A DNA stretch of 64,000 nt. It comes from Erodium maritimum (taxonomy: Eukaryota; Streptophyta; Magnoliopsida; Geraniales; Geraniaceae). The position numbers were made by a program, and so were the translations under genes. Shown piece by piece: positions 27,901-40,900 of the stretch. Below the pieces are notes generated by a model, which made no database searches, was not told where the DNA came from, and saw only the letters and a program-made list of their open reading frames with translations. How positions within the stretch are numbered: position 1 is the first letter of the stretch; the number at the start of each line of letters is the position of its first letter. The DNA lies in NCBI GenBank assembly GCA_963921825.1, contig OY997593.1, forward strand, positions 65,518,039-65,582,038, read 5' to 3'.

Positions 27901-28699
27901 CCACAGTGCACACAATACCAACAAACATACCACACCGAACTCATATTATCAACCAAGCTTACCAGCGTGACTTCCCAACACGTCCCATCGGTCTAACACT
28001 CACCCGATCATATCATAAGGCACAATCATATAATCATTCAACACAAAAACTCAACCAATCATATCACCGAGTAATCATTCATATCATGCTCATCATAATT
28101 CATATTGCTCGATAAGACTCTTATATTAACTAAAGAATGGAACATGCATCGACATGTGAGGACTAACAATCACAATCAAACACAACAACGAACAATCCTA
28201 AGGCTCGACATGACCAGTCTACCAGCACGGCAATTCCCATAATTGAAAGCGATTATTCTAGTGAATCACATCCTATATGCAAATTAAGACTCTTCCGATT
28301 ATTATCGTAATTGAAAGCGGTTATTCTAGTAAATCACATCCTACATGTAAACTAGGACCTTTCCGGTTATTATTATTATACTATATGCATACTATTAGCA
28401 TTCTTTAAATTAAAAGTGGAGTTTACTACTCTTCCCTACCTCGAAAGTAAACCAATCCTAGTTGCGGACGACCTGGCTAGCTTCCTCCTCGTCCTCTCAC
28501 GCGGTCCAAAGGCCTCCTCCTCCGTCAAGCTTAGGTCCAAGGTCTTGAATCACAATTAATATTATAATTACTAAGCATTCAAAGACGTTTTTAAGGTGAA
28601 AACCTAAAGAGCCCTTAGTGACAAAACTTGGGCCAAAAGGGTAAATTGGGCACGAACTAGGCCCAATTCGGACAGCCCACGGATCTGGAAACCGGCCCG

Positions 28700-28940
28700 G
28701 GTCATGCCCCTGAGAGGCACGGAACCAGACCCGGACCGTGCCCCTCAGAGGCCCGGCACCAGGCCCGGACCGTGCCTCTCAGAGGGTCGGTCTGGGATCC
28801 GGACCGTGCCGTTCAGAGGGCCGGTCTGGGACCCGTTCCGTGCCGCTCAGAGGGCCGGCATCGAGCCCAGACCGTGCCGCTCTGAGGGCCGGCATCGAGT
28901 CCGTTCCGTTCCGCTCAGAGGGCCGGAATCAGACCTTTTC
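28700..28940. repeat. GC-rich 34-bp tandem array inside LTR B
   Basis: Six to seven copies of a roughly 34-bp unit of the type gaccgtgccgctcagagggc plus a variable part rich in cggcatcgagccc. It opens false arginine/proline-rich reading frames in all three frames because the period is not a multiple of three. Confidence 0.8.
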
Positions 28941-30683
28941 CGTGCGAAAACCGAGCAGGTTCAGTCTTCTTCTTCCCCAGCTTCGTTTCTACGAAAATCT
29001 ACTTCAAAAACTCCATTTTCAACAACATCAAGCTCCAAAATCAGACATCCCAACTCCCAAACTTCAATACCCTCAATGGGTTTCATCAAACAACCAAAAC
29101 CCAAGTGATTTCTACTTAAATCAATCAACTACTTCTCCAAAAACAATCATCTAACAACCATTACTCAAAAGCTTAGCTAGTTCATGCATTTCTATGGAAA
29201 CCCTAAACTTGAAATGAATTGAAAAGAGAAGTTAAGAGGTTACTTACCTTGAGAGTGAATAGATGATGAAGATTTAGAGGTTTTGGAGAGATTTTGATGA
29301 AGAAATGGATTCAAGATTACTCATTTTCTCCCTTTCTTCTTCCTCAAGTTATGAGGCTTGTTCTTCCTCTCTCACCCTTGTAAAAATCGGCTGCAATGGT
29401 TGGAATGAGCTTAATTGTCATCAAATAATGCCTTTAACCTATAGTTGAAATGACCAAAAGGGTCCTCCTTGTTTCCTTCTTCTATTTTGGCACTTATGAG
29501 GATATAATGGTTCATTTGAAACTATTTCTTCCCTTCCAAGCTAACATGGACAAGTTTCCATGTGGGGACCACCTTGTCCTTAATTAAATCCAGCAACTTT
29601 AATTACTTAGGATTTAGTCGATAAAAAGTCTTAGTTTGACCGAATGTTGACTTTTCCATAATTACAGTCATTTGAAAGGAAACGGCCCAATTAAGCTAAC
29701 CGTAACGACGTCTAAGCTTTTTGGGCCCCGGAAAGGTCCCGAATGACTCCTGGAGTCATCGGTTGACTTTTCCAGCAAAAAGTTGACTTTCGCCAGGATT
29801 CACCGGTTCGACCGGGATCGACCGGAGGCGGTTCTTACACTATAACTGTTTTCCCTAAATTTATATTGTTGTATTCCTGGTATTTTTACTCGTATGTCGT
29901 GGTCAGTCGGGTATCCGTGGCGGTGAGCGAAATGCTCACCCCCTGCTGCTTTTCCTGCATGTATGGATCTTGAGTCTGATTAGGAGGACGTCTCGAAGCT
30001 TGAAGAGCTGGGGAGCGAGAGTCCGGGCTCTGGGTTGTCTAGTGACATACACACCTTGTTCCAGTTTTGTTTTATTCGAACTTGAGTGTAAGACTCAGAG
30101 TGCACTTTTATTAGTTTTATTTAATACTTGAATCGTGGATTTTAAATGTTGTCTTAATTGTTTAGTTATTTTAAGTTTCTTTGTCCTTGTTCTTCCGTCC
30201 ACGTCCCGGGTTCGGTTATACCGGATTTGGGGCGTGACACCACCGGTGAACAGAGGAGTCGGATCCAGAGCGCTCGTCCGATAGAGGCACGAAAACCCGA
30301 CGTAGATGTAGAGTTGGTGAAGCTCCACCCCGATCTACAACCTTAAAGATCGAGAAGCAGTTCCCACTGAAGAACCACACCAGATACGTCGGAGTTGAGG
30401 TAGTGGACGACCGGAGAGCAGGAGAGCTCGACCCAGGAAACACACAAGATGAAATCAATAAAGGGAAAAAGAAGATCCGGTAAAAGAAATTCGCAATAAA
30501 GGGTGAATCAGAGGAGGAAGAGGGGAGGAAGGAAGGGAGAAGCCTTCGTCGGCTATAGCCATGGCCAGAGCCGTGGCTGGAACCGGCGGGGACAAAGGGC
30601 GTCAGCGATAAAAGGGTCTGATTTTAGGGTTTTTTGCGAGAGAGCTCAAAATGAAAAAGATTCGTTTTCTAGGTAGTTGTTTT

Positions 30684-32425
30684 GAATCATGTTGTACGAG
30701 TCTTACTTTCTTGTTTTTCAGTTTTGTTTGGATTAGTCTCATAATTGTTAGTCTAAAGCATATTCTTTTAAAAGATCAATGGTAGTTTGTTTATAGATGT
30801 ATTCAATCTCTCCCTGTTCTTCTTGCCGTCTCAATTCACTTCCATTAATAAAAGTTAGTCTCTTGCGTTCAAAATAAATTGTACTTCATAAAAGATATAG
30901 ATCACAACCTATCCATTTTTTCTGAGGTAGAAACGATGATATTATAAATTTAAAAGCATTTTGGTGCCTACGAATGCAGGAATCACCATACATAACAACC
31001 AAACTATCAGAACCTGAAAGACAAATGCAGAAAAGTAAATGTTGCTCTTAGGCATAATGGCGGTCGGAGCGGTGGGACCGCGGTAGCATCCGGGGATACC
31101 GATACAGTATACTCCAACCATAAGAAACTGATTGAGCAGATCAGATGATAAACGTGCAGTGGTGGACTGATTACTCCCCCGGTAAGTCAGCGTGCGTCGT
31201 CCTCCCTTGACTGATAATGGTAGGGCTCCTGAACGCGGGATTGTTAACTCCGAAGTGGTAGAGAAGTAACTCATCAACTGTTGGTGGTACCAATGCCACC
31301 TATACACCATGGAGAAGGTACAGTCGACCAAACCCTCCCTAGCCCCCTTCATACGTATTCCTGGAGGCGAGGGTGCTTGAAGCCCCCTGCCGCTGTAGAT
31401 GACGCCCCATTCGACGCCGCTGATTCTTCTTCCTCCGCAGGATCCTCCTCCCTCACCGCCCTCTTATTTCCAGACAGTGACGGCGTCGGGTCACGTGGTA
31501 ACCAACCCACCGGTACCTCCTCATCCCCTACTTCCTGATGTCCCCGCCACCCTTTTCCTTCCTGCCTTGGAGGTGTCCTTGGTGCCCCCTTATTATGGCG
31601 TCCCTTACCCGTTCCACCTATGTAAGTCCAGTTCATCCCTGGAACGGCCTTCCCATGCTTCGCTTTCTCTAGTGCCGACCTCGGATCCCCTGGCGCCTTC
31701 AGGGAGGACCCCCTAACACCCCCAATAACCGGACAGACCGGAAAGAGGTGGCCCGCTTTTGAGGAAACATATCTAATTTTTAATTCAGTCACTTATCAAA
31801 ATGTAAAAAAAAAATGTGTTTTATGCGATATACCTTGTAAACAGCCACTCTCGCGATATAATTGCAGCCCAAACAGATGTCTAAGTCATCGATCCATCTG
31901 AGCTTGAAGACGACGAGGTCCCATTTAATTTGTTAGATCTATATTCCTGGGATTTGCTTTCTCTTATTTGTGATTAAAGTATTATTATGTATCTCTTCTC
32001 ATTATCCATTTCCATGGATTGTGTGCATGTCGTTTACTGATATGAAGCTTATCGAACCATCTTATTTGTATTATACATCTCCGAATCAAATTTTTTTTAT
32101 TTTCCTCTGCTCTTGTATCTGCTTGCCAATGTGGTGTTCTTACTTTTATTTTTTCTTTTAATCAACATGATCATGTTTGGGGATTTTTATTATCGTGTTT
32201 GGGGATTAGAAGAGTTACCACATCTGGAAATTTTCTGTGTTGATAGATGTACAACAACATCACATTGATAATTCATCCATTTGTTAAATGTGAAGTAGAA
32301 AAAAAAAAAGTTTCTTTGGCTGGTTCTGTTGAATTTGATCCATATGAAATATATGCGCAACCTCTAGTCTGTGTTTCATTGTAAATTATTCCTTATGTTT
32401 CAAATGATGGGTTTGATTCCTCTTA
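30684..32425. other. Intergenic; contains one retroposon-like copy
   Basis: The part 30684-31020 is AT-rich with no gene seen. The part 31030-31790 is GC-rich and listed separately. The part 31800-32420 is AT-rich single-copy-looking sequence without a recognisable gene. Confidence 0.4.
31030..31790 (-). mobile_element. Retroposon-like family, copy 1 (diverged)
   Basis: GC-rich insert on the minus strand that weakly matches copies 2 and 3: gactgataatggtagggctc corresponds to gatgataatgagggc, and ggtaccaatgccacctatac to ggaaccgatggcaccctatg, in the same order. A 147-codon minus-strand ORF (31792-31349) is rich in Gly, Lys and Pro; no domain is recognised. Boundaries are approximate. Confidence 0.45.
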
Positions 32426-32551
32426 GAGCATGAGCAGTCGTGGACGTTTTACCGTGTTTATGTATTGACATATAGGCTAATGGACTACAAATTAGTTTGT
32501 ATAAACCCTGCTAAAAGATAGAATATTTTTTCCTCTGATACCCTAATGCTC
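32426..32551. mobile_element. Small Harbinger-type MITE, 126 bp
   Basis: Starts gagcatgagcag and ends taatgctc, flanked by tta at 32423-32425 and 32552-32554. The left end matches the left end of the 22320-23446 element at 11 of 12 positions. Confidence 0.6.
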
Positions 32552-32949
32552 TTAGTGTTTTCAGAAGGGAAAAAGTAAAATTTATGGATGTAGTTGTGTC
32601 TCAGTTGAAGAAGCTATAAATTAAATGGCCATGTACTAGAATTCATACAATGTCATAAAACTGTTAAGTGCATTAGTCTCTCTTTCACTCAGTCACTCAA
32701 AGTAAAATGTAAATCTAAATATAGGTATACCAGAGGTTGATCAATCTTTATGGTCCCTCCAACATAGAAGCATCAACACACAGCGCTGGATCACGTACAA
32801 CCTTGCTCTCTTCCCCTTGAGCCTCATCCCAACTCTGCTATTGTTCTCCGGTGAAGCTTCAGACCATCGTCCCATGATCCAGACTCTCTCCTTGGAGCAT
32901 GCAAGATCTATAGACTTCAACCTTTTGGTGAAGGATTTATATATGTGTT

Positions 32950-33320
32950 TTTTGTGCTTATGGTAAGTTCAACATGGTTCTGTGCGGTCAAATGGCATGT
33001 TCTGAACTCATCCCCTGGTTTTAAGGTGAGTTGTCTACTGAGATAAGCCCATTGGTGACTTAACGACAAATGGTGCACTGCATGCACTCTCTTCCTTGGA
33101 CACACATGAACACTTTTGTTGAATTGCCCATTTTATTACACATATTTTTATGGATGGACTCATGTTTTGTATTGGGTTAATATTGTAATGCAGAAAGGGG
33201 ATGTAAATTTGTTGGGAACTGGTGTTTGGTGTTGGTGATGCAGAGCTCAACCATGCTGATTTTCAGGCCACTCTTGAGGCAAATCTCTGTTCAAGTGCTC
33301 CGGTGATATGGTTTTGCTCA
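32950..33320 (+). repeat. Duplicated segment, copy A
   Basis: Shares long blocks with copy B: ctggttttaaggtgagttgt, gagataagcccattggtg, ttgttgggaactggtgtttg, gatgcagagctcaac and catgctgattttcaggccac. It could be a remnant of an unknown gene or repeat; the short ORF 33222-33428 spans its right end but has no recognised domain. Confidence 0.7.
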
Positions 33321-34089
33321 ACTTTCCTTCCAATTTCTGAGAAAAAGCCTGGGATATTTTCATGTGGAACTCAAAACAGACAGACATCTGAGGAGCTTTC
33401 GTCTTTCGATCTTCCATGTCATCTCTAAGGTTATAAGATTATATATGAAGATTTTATATGAACTAGCCTACTGTTTATCTGATTCACTTATCATAATAAA
33501 AGGAAACTAGTCAAGGTAACCAACGGATAATTAGGCATATGTTTTCTTCTTCCTGAGAGTTTATTGATGTTTTGATTCTGTTTCTGTACTCACTTCAGTT
33601 CTCCCAGAGGGATGAAATCAGGAATTAGAAATTCCTAAATGGAGCATGTAGAAGGTATATGTGCCAAGGAGATCATGGGTGTAGCGTACAGTGCCAGAAA
33701 ATTCACACTCACAAGTGCTTCAAAAAGATCTGCTAAAGTAAGGTTAATTTTGAAACTCATGTTTACAAGAGCGTCTTCAATGCGAACAAATTCGTTAGAT
33801 GAATCGATTGTTTTTTGGACAACTGACCGTTCTTTTAATTAGACTTCAGTTCGAGAATTTTGAGGTAACCTTATTTCTTTTGCTTTCAATTTATTTTCTA
33901 TTGAAGATCGATCTTATTTACTTAATTTGTAGTGCATGTGTGATTTTTTTTCTCTACAATATAGTTGGATAAACATATTTTATGGGATTATTTCCAGAAC
34001 GACTAGATCAATGTGGACTGTTACATCATTATGTATTTTTTTGCCTATGGTAAAGTAAAACTAAGTTGTTTAAGTTTTTGCAGTGAACA

Positions 34090-35860
34090 AGGAAAATGGT
34101 TCCATGTGGTGAAATGGCTTGTTCTAAACTCGTCTCATGGTTTTAAGGTGAATTGTCCAGTGAGATAAGCCCATTGGTGTTTTATTCCTAGGATTTAGTG
34201 TCCAAACACAAACGATGCATTGCTTGCTTCTTTTGGATGACGTGAATTCTCTTAGTCGGACATATGTGAATGCTTCCATGGCTATTTTATTACACATATA
34301 TTAATGGATGGGCTTATGTTTTGTAATAGATAAAGTGGATTTGTTGGGAACTGGTGTTTGGTGGTGTTGATGCAGAGCTCAACATGGTTGTACTCCAAGG
34401 GAACTCCCATGCTGATAGGGCTGGTCCAATAATTATTGGGGCCTAAAGCAAGAATTTATCGATATCTTTTTTTCTTTATGAAATAATATAATAAAAAATA
34501 AGTAAACATGTTCGTACAGAAATATTATACTAGATGATATTGAACAAATGAGCTTGAACATCTACTTATAACACTCAAAATCTAAAATGAATGATGAAGA
34601 TTAATTTCTAACAAGACAATCTCCATGGATAAGATGTATTGTCTAGAATTCTATACAAAAATCTAAAAGCTCAAGGATTCACATTTATTTATAAACACGA
34701 TACATTCATGTCAAGTTAAAATATGAAATGTTCAAGATAATTCTACAAAGTTACACCAAATTATCCTAGCTTATATGTGACCTCGTGTATGGCTAGCAAT
34801 TATCATCAACTTCTAAAAAAATTCTTACTTCAAATCTTTTCTAGACAATTTATATTGTATATTAGAAACCCCAATTTTCAATATTGTCAAACACACTGAG
34901 ACTCATGCTTTTAGTCCATGAACTTCATGGATTATTCTTCGATAAATGATCTTTTTTTTACTAAACATATTCGTACAAAAACCATACATTCTAGCACCGG
35001 TTGTTAATATATGCATGTCTTGTTTCATTTTCAATAAGACAATGTTGATATTCTTTAATATTCATCTTTAGATGCATAGTTTCATTATTTGAATGTCTAA
35101 CAAATTGGTTTATAAAATACTAAGGGAAGTATGAGATATCAAATCAAACAGTCAATGGAATTCTCGTATGTTTGTTTTGCATTCTTTCTGCTCTGATTAG
35201 ATATCTATATCCAATATTGGATTTTCTTTTTCAATTTTAACATCATACTTTTCCAGATTATTTTTGTTTAAGCATTTTCGTAATGAAGTTGATAAATTGA
35301 TTGTGATTCCTCAAACAAGTACTATAGTGTATTGATATATAAATATCTGCGCTTTTTTTTTTGATGTGTTATATTGTTTTTTATACCTATTCTAATTCAC
35401 TAATCATTGATAAATGAAACTTACATGTTATGTTTCGTTAACGATAGTTTTTCACTACGAAATAAACATTCATATAGTTGTTAGAATGTTCAACCATCAA
35501 GAAAAATTGTCTTCCATTTGGATGAAAAATGTTTTTCCAGACAAACAAATTTGAATAGAGATCAAAATTAGGGCTAACTAGTATTAAATTTTAATTTCAA
35601 GATTAGAAGTCTAATATTTCCACTTGACTAAGTTTGATCAAAAAATAACATATCTTTAATTATATGGTGTATTTTTCACATGATGCCTTAAATGGCTTCC
35701 TATTTGTTTTACGGGGTCTTTTCTAATTGGTAACCTTAAGCGATTGCTTAACTCGCTTAAAGCATAAGCCAGCCCTGCATGCTGATTTTCAAGCCACTCT
35801 TATTAAGCTCCCAAAGCTCATTTCATTAAACTTAGAAACGGTGGCATTGCTGATTTTCAA
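34090..35860 (+). repeat. Duplicated segment, copy B, split by a hAT element
   Basis: Homologous to 32950-33320, about 1.1 kb downstream in the same orientation. The match continues on the far side of the hAT element, at catgctgattttcaagccac (35778 onward), so the pre-insertion state is known from copy A. Confidence 0.7.
34416..35777. mobile_element. Non-autonomous hAT element, 1362 bp
   Basis: Ends tagggctgg and (other strand) cagggctggc, flanked on both sides by the 8-bp duplication catgctga (34408-34415, 35778-35785). An 8-bp target duplication with CAGGG-type ends is diagnostic of the hAT superfamily. The interior is AT-rich without a transposase frame. The empty site is preserved in copy A of the duplicated segment (near 33253). 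Confidence 0.9.
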
Positions 35861-36059
35861 CAAGTTATGTAGTTTTTTATTCTTAACTTCAATCGTGTAT
35901 ACATTTAATGAAAAACGCCCAAAGACACTAATCATATAAGGGTCAACTAAAAAATACAATATCCAAATAGAACACATGCAATCTAATAAAAAAATCCTAA
36001 TGTCGTGGGACGAACAAGAAAATTAAAATGATACTAATTGTGCCAACCACATTATAGGT

Positions 36060-37300
36060 GTCGTCAAGGTGATGTTGCAATAGCAGACAAAACTACTGGT
36101 ACAACTAATGATGGCGGGGAGTTATGATTGAACGCGCCCATTTTCAGAAAAGACGCCATGCGACTCTGAGATGAGATCCCAGAGAATATCGTGTTATCGT
36201 CGAAACCATCGAAACAGCTACTGATGTCCGGGAGTGAATGCCTGGCCAGCCCTATAACAAGAGACTGAAAGGGCACAATTGGACTATACATTCTCCCGAT
36301 TAACTAGCTGACGTCGTCCCCCTCTGATGATAATGAGGGCCTTTATAAATGTAAAAATGCTGGTTCCCGATTTTGTAGGATAATATCGCGTCGGTACTTT
36401 GTGGAACCGATGGCACCCTATGGTCGATGAGGGGGAAGTACTCGCAGACCCCTCATCGAGCCCCTGGTTACTCATTAGGAAAGATGAGCGTGATTGCCAC
36501 CCCTGCTGGTATTCCCGATACCCCATAAGATTTCGTAAAACCCTATGAATCCATGATTTCACCAGCACCATGTACAACCTTAACCACCAGGTCCTTGACA
36601 TCTTTCGGTGATACTCCACTCGCGATTCTACCATCACCGTACATAACTTCAGCCATAACATCCTTGACAATGATCTCCGCTCACTATTTCAACAAGTCTC
36701 CGGATCTGCTCCTCGCCAGTGTTGATTGACTTCCTTAGAGGCGGAGAGGTTCGCAAGGCCCTACCTCCCTCCATCCATATCTTCAATCGGGATCGCGGGT
36801 CGACCTTGACCTCCATCTCCGGAATAGGCCACTGCCCCTGACAATCCTCTTGCCCTGTCGAGTCTCCAATCGCCCATGCATTGTTGTTGTTGTCGTCGCG
36901 GCTTGTGGCTACGCCTCCATCTCCACAAACCATAATTATCTTTGTGATGAGAGAGAGTTAGGGTGACTACTTACGATTTTGAGAATGTATATCTTCCTCT
37001 TCTCCTTCGTCGGTCGCTCTGAGCACATGAACCTCCCCCTGCTACATTTGTTACCATTTTCACAAATGGCGATAAACTGGTCATTCATCCCCCAATGATT
37101 GTGATCGTGTGCACCCCACGTTTGAGTTCGGGATCTGTCCCTACTGTTATTCGACACCACCATTCCAACACTGAAACACAAAACTCCTTCCACTACTTGA
37201 CCCCACCCTGCTAAGTAAAAATCCACCAATAGAGTCGGGCATATTACTTTGTATTTTCTCGGCGACGATATGCTAAACCTCAAACCTTAGTCGCCGCTCT
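36060..37300 (-). mobile_element. Retroposon-like family, copy 2
   Basis: The minus strand matches copy 3 over several hundred bases, for example ctcattatcatcagaggggg, atcggttccac, agtaccgac, attatccta, and toward the 3' end gttgtaccRgt and acaacatcac / caacatcac. The minus-strand ORFs 36284-36933 are low complexity without a known domain. Ends and target duplications were not found. Confidence 0.6.
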
Positions 37301-37860
37301 CATTCTTTCGAGCAATTCTATTTTAACAAGTTATGTGCTACGTTTCAAGCTTGCAAGTCAGTATATGATTTAAGGATAATCGTAAAAAAAAATCAGTGAA
37401 CTATGTACGTTTTGTAAAAACTAATAGTGAACTATTTTTCGTCTACAAACCTACTAACGGGGTTGAAAATACCCTCATAAAAATGCATACATAGAGATTA
37501 CGAATATAAAAATACGTATAAGTAAAGGTAATAAATGACGAAACACATATAGGACAAAGAATAAGATTGTCATTTTCGGAAAAAAATTGATGTCATATGA
37601 TTATCGCATGACATGACTAAATTCTATTATAGATAATAGATTTGCAGACCTAGAATAGTTAATTGTATGTTTTTACAAACAAAAATACCGCAATTAACCA
37701 ACCTAATTTGTATATGTCTTATAAATGAACCATATTCCATGAAACAGAAGATCGGTTGATAATTACAAGTTGTTTGACCTTTCCAAATTCCATGTCCTAC
37801 TTGGGTTGTACAGTTAAGTGATCTATCAAACAAAATGAGTTTTTCCTCTTTACCTAATCA
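37301..37860. other. Intergenic with a one-ended MITE relic
   Basis: At 37381-37450 the words cagtgaactatgtacgttttgt and tagtgaactattttt resemble the TIR of the MITE in the Kish intron, but a matching opposite end was not found. The WDR44-like 3' UTR lies close to 37954. Confidence 0.4.
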
Positions 37861-37954
37861 CCTATAAGTAAGTATACATAATGCACATTCATGAGCCAGT
37901 CCAGCTACTGTACTGTACACCTTGTCCTTAATCTTTACGTATGTACCTTCCCAA

Positions 37955-40900
37955 TCAAATACGAACCGGAAGTCCATAGTTTTGGTATGTCCTAATCCTA
38001 CCATCACACCCTGCAGTCACAATCACAACCCCCCACATATTGTCCGAACCCGACATGCTCTGCCACGCACTCTTCAACAACTTGTACTCCGATTTACCAC
38101 CCGTCAACGGAGATATCTTCTCCTCCGGCCAAGTCCCCGACCCTTTCGAACGAGCCAGTGGCAAGCACTCGGGCGCAGGGGCTGGATTGCTACTACCGTG
38201 CGTGTGCCTTCTTTCCAGAAACTTTTTCCATGTGTTCTCCAAAGCACTGAACGTTTGGGCTCGGAGTACTTTAGGCTCAGTGGTCGTTGCAGTCGCCGAC
38301 CCACACCATGGCAGCGCAAGCAAAGCGTTGTCAGACAAGAAACTCTCACAGCACCGAATCTTCTTCGCTCCCGAGAATCCCCTGTCCATGCTCTTGTAGT
38401 TCCACACACGTACATTCGAGTCCTCGTTGGCTGAAATTATGTGCTTCCCGTCTGGAGTGAAAGCTGCGGATATGTGGCTTCCCCCTTTGATAGGGCCTTG
38501 TTCATAAGAAAGAAAAAAAGACATCGATCAAAACATCATCAAGATCGCAATAAGAATAGCAGTCCCATCAGGAGATACACACCCTTGAATTTGCATTGTA
38601 CCACTTTATCACAAAGAATCCGAACGGATGAATCAGCAGCAGTGATCAATACTTTTCGAGGGTCGGTCGGGCAGAACTGGAAAATAAATTTAGTAAGATA
38701 AAACTTTCAACTGTCAAAAGCAATCAATTTAAAACTCGATTTACCTGAAAGCCGGTTACTCTCTTGCTCGGCTTCTTCTTCTTTTTACTCTTTAAGCTAA
38801 TGTTAGCTTCCATATGGAAACGATTGTCTGAGACATGAACAAAGTAGCAGTTGCTAGACATTGCACCCACAATTGCTTCCTGATAGATGAAGCAGTCAAA
38901 CGAGTTATATTTACAGGTCAAGTGAAGTTTCATCGCCAGGAAATAAATGCAATCGAACCTTTCCATTAGGACGATAACTCACAGCAGTAATTATCTCTCT
39001 CACATTTATGTAATGAACAACTTGACAAGCGGAAATTTCCCATATACGAACCAATCCATCTATCGAACCACTTATGAAGTAATCATTGTCCATGGGGTTG
39101 AAGCTCACACAAGTCACTACAACAATATTAACGCAGTTGGTTTAGTTACACAAGTGAATGTACCCATTCAAAGCAAAATAGAGAAAAAGATCCCAGATCA
39201 TTACCATAATTGTGATGAGAAAAAACATTCAGACAATCATAGCGTCCCAATTTCCACAGTCGAACTGTTTTATCAGTAGAAGATGATAGCAAATACTGAA
39301 GCAAGAAAAAAAAGGGAGCGAAGAACTGTCAATCTCGATGAAGTTTAAAGGGATAATCTCGTTAAAATACATCAATCTCGTCACATTTCTCATTTGAGTA
39401 TACTGGTTGTTTTAAAAACAATTCTACTCAATTGCATTTGAACTTTCATATTTCTTCACTTAACTCTATTTGGATGATAAATGACCAAATATCTTTAGTT
39501 AATTTTAATTTTTTTTAAATGTCATTTTCACCTAACTTTTGCCTGAGTTTTGTGAATTGGTACAGAGGTATATTTATCATTTAATACCCAAACAGAGTAA
39601 AATAGGAAAGTTTGATAGTTTAGTGAAGTTTCTGAAATTAGTGCATTATGTGAAAAATGTGAGATTATCCCAAGTTTAAACATATGATGTATAAAGTAGA
39701 AAAAACATGACAATTTCATTGCAAATACTAACCCCTTCCTTAGACCAAGAGAGATCCAAGACATCACCACCATGTCCCTCGAACTCGTGCAGAGGATTCT
39801 CCGATATCCAGAAAATTTTAGGTGGTAGAACAGCACAAGCCATGTCCTTTGATTTCTTGAGTTTCTTCATCTTCTCTTTATTGGCATCAAGAGCAGCCAG
39901 CTTTGAGGGTTGGTTCATCGGGAAGTACATACACGAAGAATCATCCTCAGGAATGTCACTCTCATCCAATCTAGCATCCTCACTCACCTCCCAAACACGA
40001 ACCATCCCGTCTCCACCAGCAGTGGCCAAGTACCGCCCATCAAAGCTAAACCTCATGCTCAAAACCGATCCATCGTGCGCTTCAAAGTCCTGTCTACTAT
40101 GCAGAGAAGTCAATTCCTTAACGCTCTTCTTGAATGGCATGACACGAACTCTCCTCATTGCTGGCTTTTGCCCCGGGAGTGTAACAAGATCTTCCTCGGC
40201 TTTGAAAGAGCCACTCCATTGTCTGCTGGGGAGTCTGACTTTGGAGCCCAATCTCTTCATCCAATTCCGCTTTGATGATTTGCTCTTCTTCTTATCATTT
40301 AAACTCCTCGTCTCCTCCTCTTTTCGCAACAATTGCTGCACTAAATTGGTCGAAAAACTACTCTCGAACTCTTCCAGACTAATCAAACGATTAGAACCCA
40401 CTTCCCTCAATGTCCCAATCTCTCCTTCACGGCCCACCTCCACAACATACTCCAAATGTTGTGCAGGATCATCCAAATTCTTAACTGTACACACCAAGTT
40501 CTTCTCTGACGATGCACCATTCCCCTCCTCCGCCTCGGGTTTGGCCTCGGCTACGACCTCAACCTCGGCATTGGCCTCGGATACGACCTCGGCTTCATCA
40601 TTAGACGTGGACGGGCGGCTAGGCGAAGACCCATCTTCGGAAACCGCATATAAGGGAACATCGCCGCTGCTTTTGGTCAATCTGTGCAGACCCACCTCCG
40701 ATTTGGGGTTGTCGGTCGATTCCGCCGCCGCCAATGGGTGCCGAGTGGAGCTGATGCCGGTGAATTGCATAAACGAACGGCGGCGCTCGCGGACGCTTGA
40801 GGGGGATTGGGTCCAAGCCTCGTACGCTAAACAATTGGAAACCGAACTCGTGAGGCGAGGAACGTCGGTAGTGTGGCTGTCACCGGAACCATCCGAATCG

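Larger units (their letters stand above)
26966..29839 (-). mobile_element. Solo LTR B, inverted, nested in LTR A, 2874 bp
   Basis: Left end tgtcacgccccaaatccgg, right end ggcggttcttaca; on the minus strand it runs TGTAAGAACC to GGGGCGTGACA. Perfect target duplication ctata at 26961-26965 and 29840-29844. Its 5' part is clearly related to the 3' LTR at 58430-61107, with the shared block cctttccggggcccaaaaag read on the minus strand. Two internal tandem arrays are listed separately. No coding sequence. Confidence 0.9.
25299..30239 (+). mobile_element. Solo LTR A of a long-LTR gypsy element (2062 bp without its own insertion)
   Basis: Starts tgtaatatttggctc, ends ggatttggggcgtgaca. Perfect 5-bp target duplication ccacc at 25294-25298 and 30240-30244. 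It contains short internal repeats built on 'ttccgcgaagaggtcg ... ccttccga' (26630-26780), as in solo LTR C. No internal gag-pol sequence, hence a solo LTR left by recombination between two LTRs. It is interrupted at 26966-29839 by LTR B. Confidence 0.88.
24250..30668 (-). mobile_element. Poly(A)-tailed retroposon (LINE-like), interrupted by two solo LTRs
   Basis: The outer flanks are ctaggcagttgtttt (24235-24249) and ctaggtagttgtttt (30669-30683), a 15-bp direct repeat with one mismatch. On the minus strand the element begins near 30668 with a gene-like 5' leader (containing aaaccctaaaatc) and ends in a run of A, seen as ten T at 24246-24255. That is the signature of target-primed retroposition. 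Without the inserted LTRs the body is about 1.48 kb (24250-25293 plus 30245-30668). No reverse transcriptase is visible, so it is a truncated LINE, a non-autonomous relative or a retrocopy of an unknown transcript. The minus-strand ORF at 24803-25207 has no recognised domain. Confidence 0.65.

Noticed and set aside
28704-29154. Arg/Pro-rich ORFs of 134 and 138 codons
   Set aside because: Produced by the 34-bp GC-rich tandem array inside solo LTR B; open in several frames because of the repeat period.
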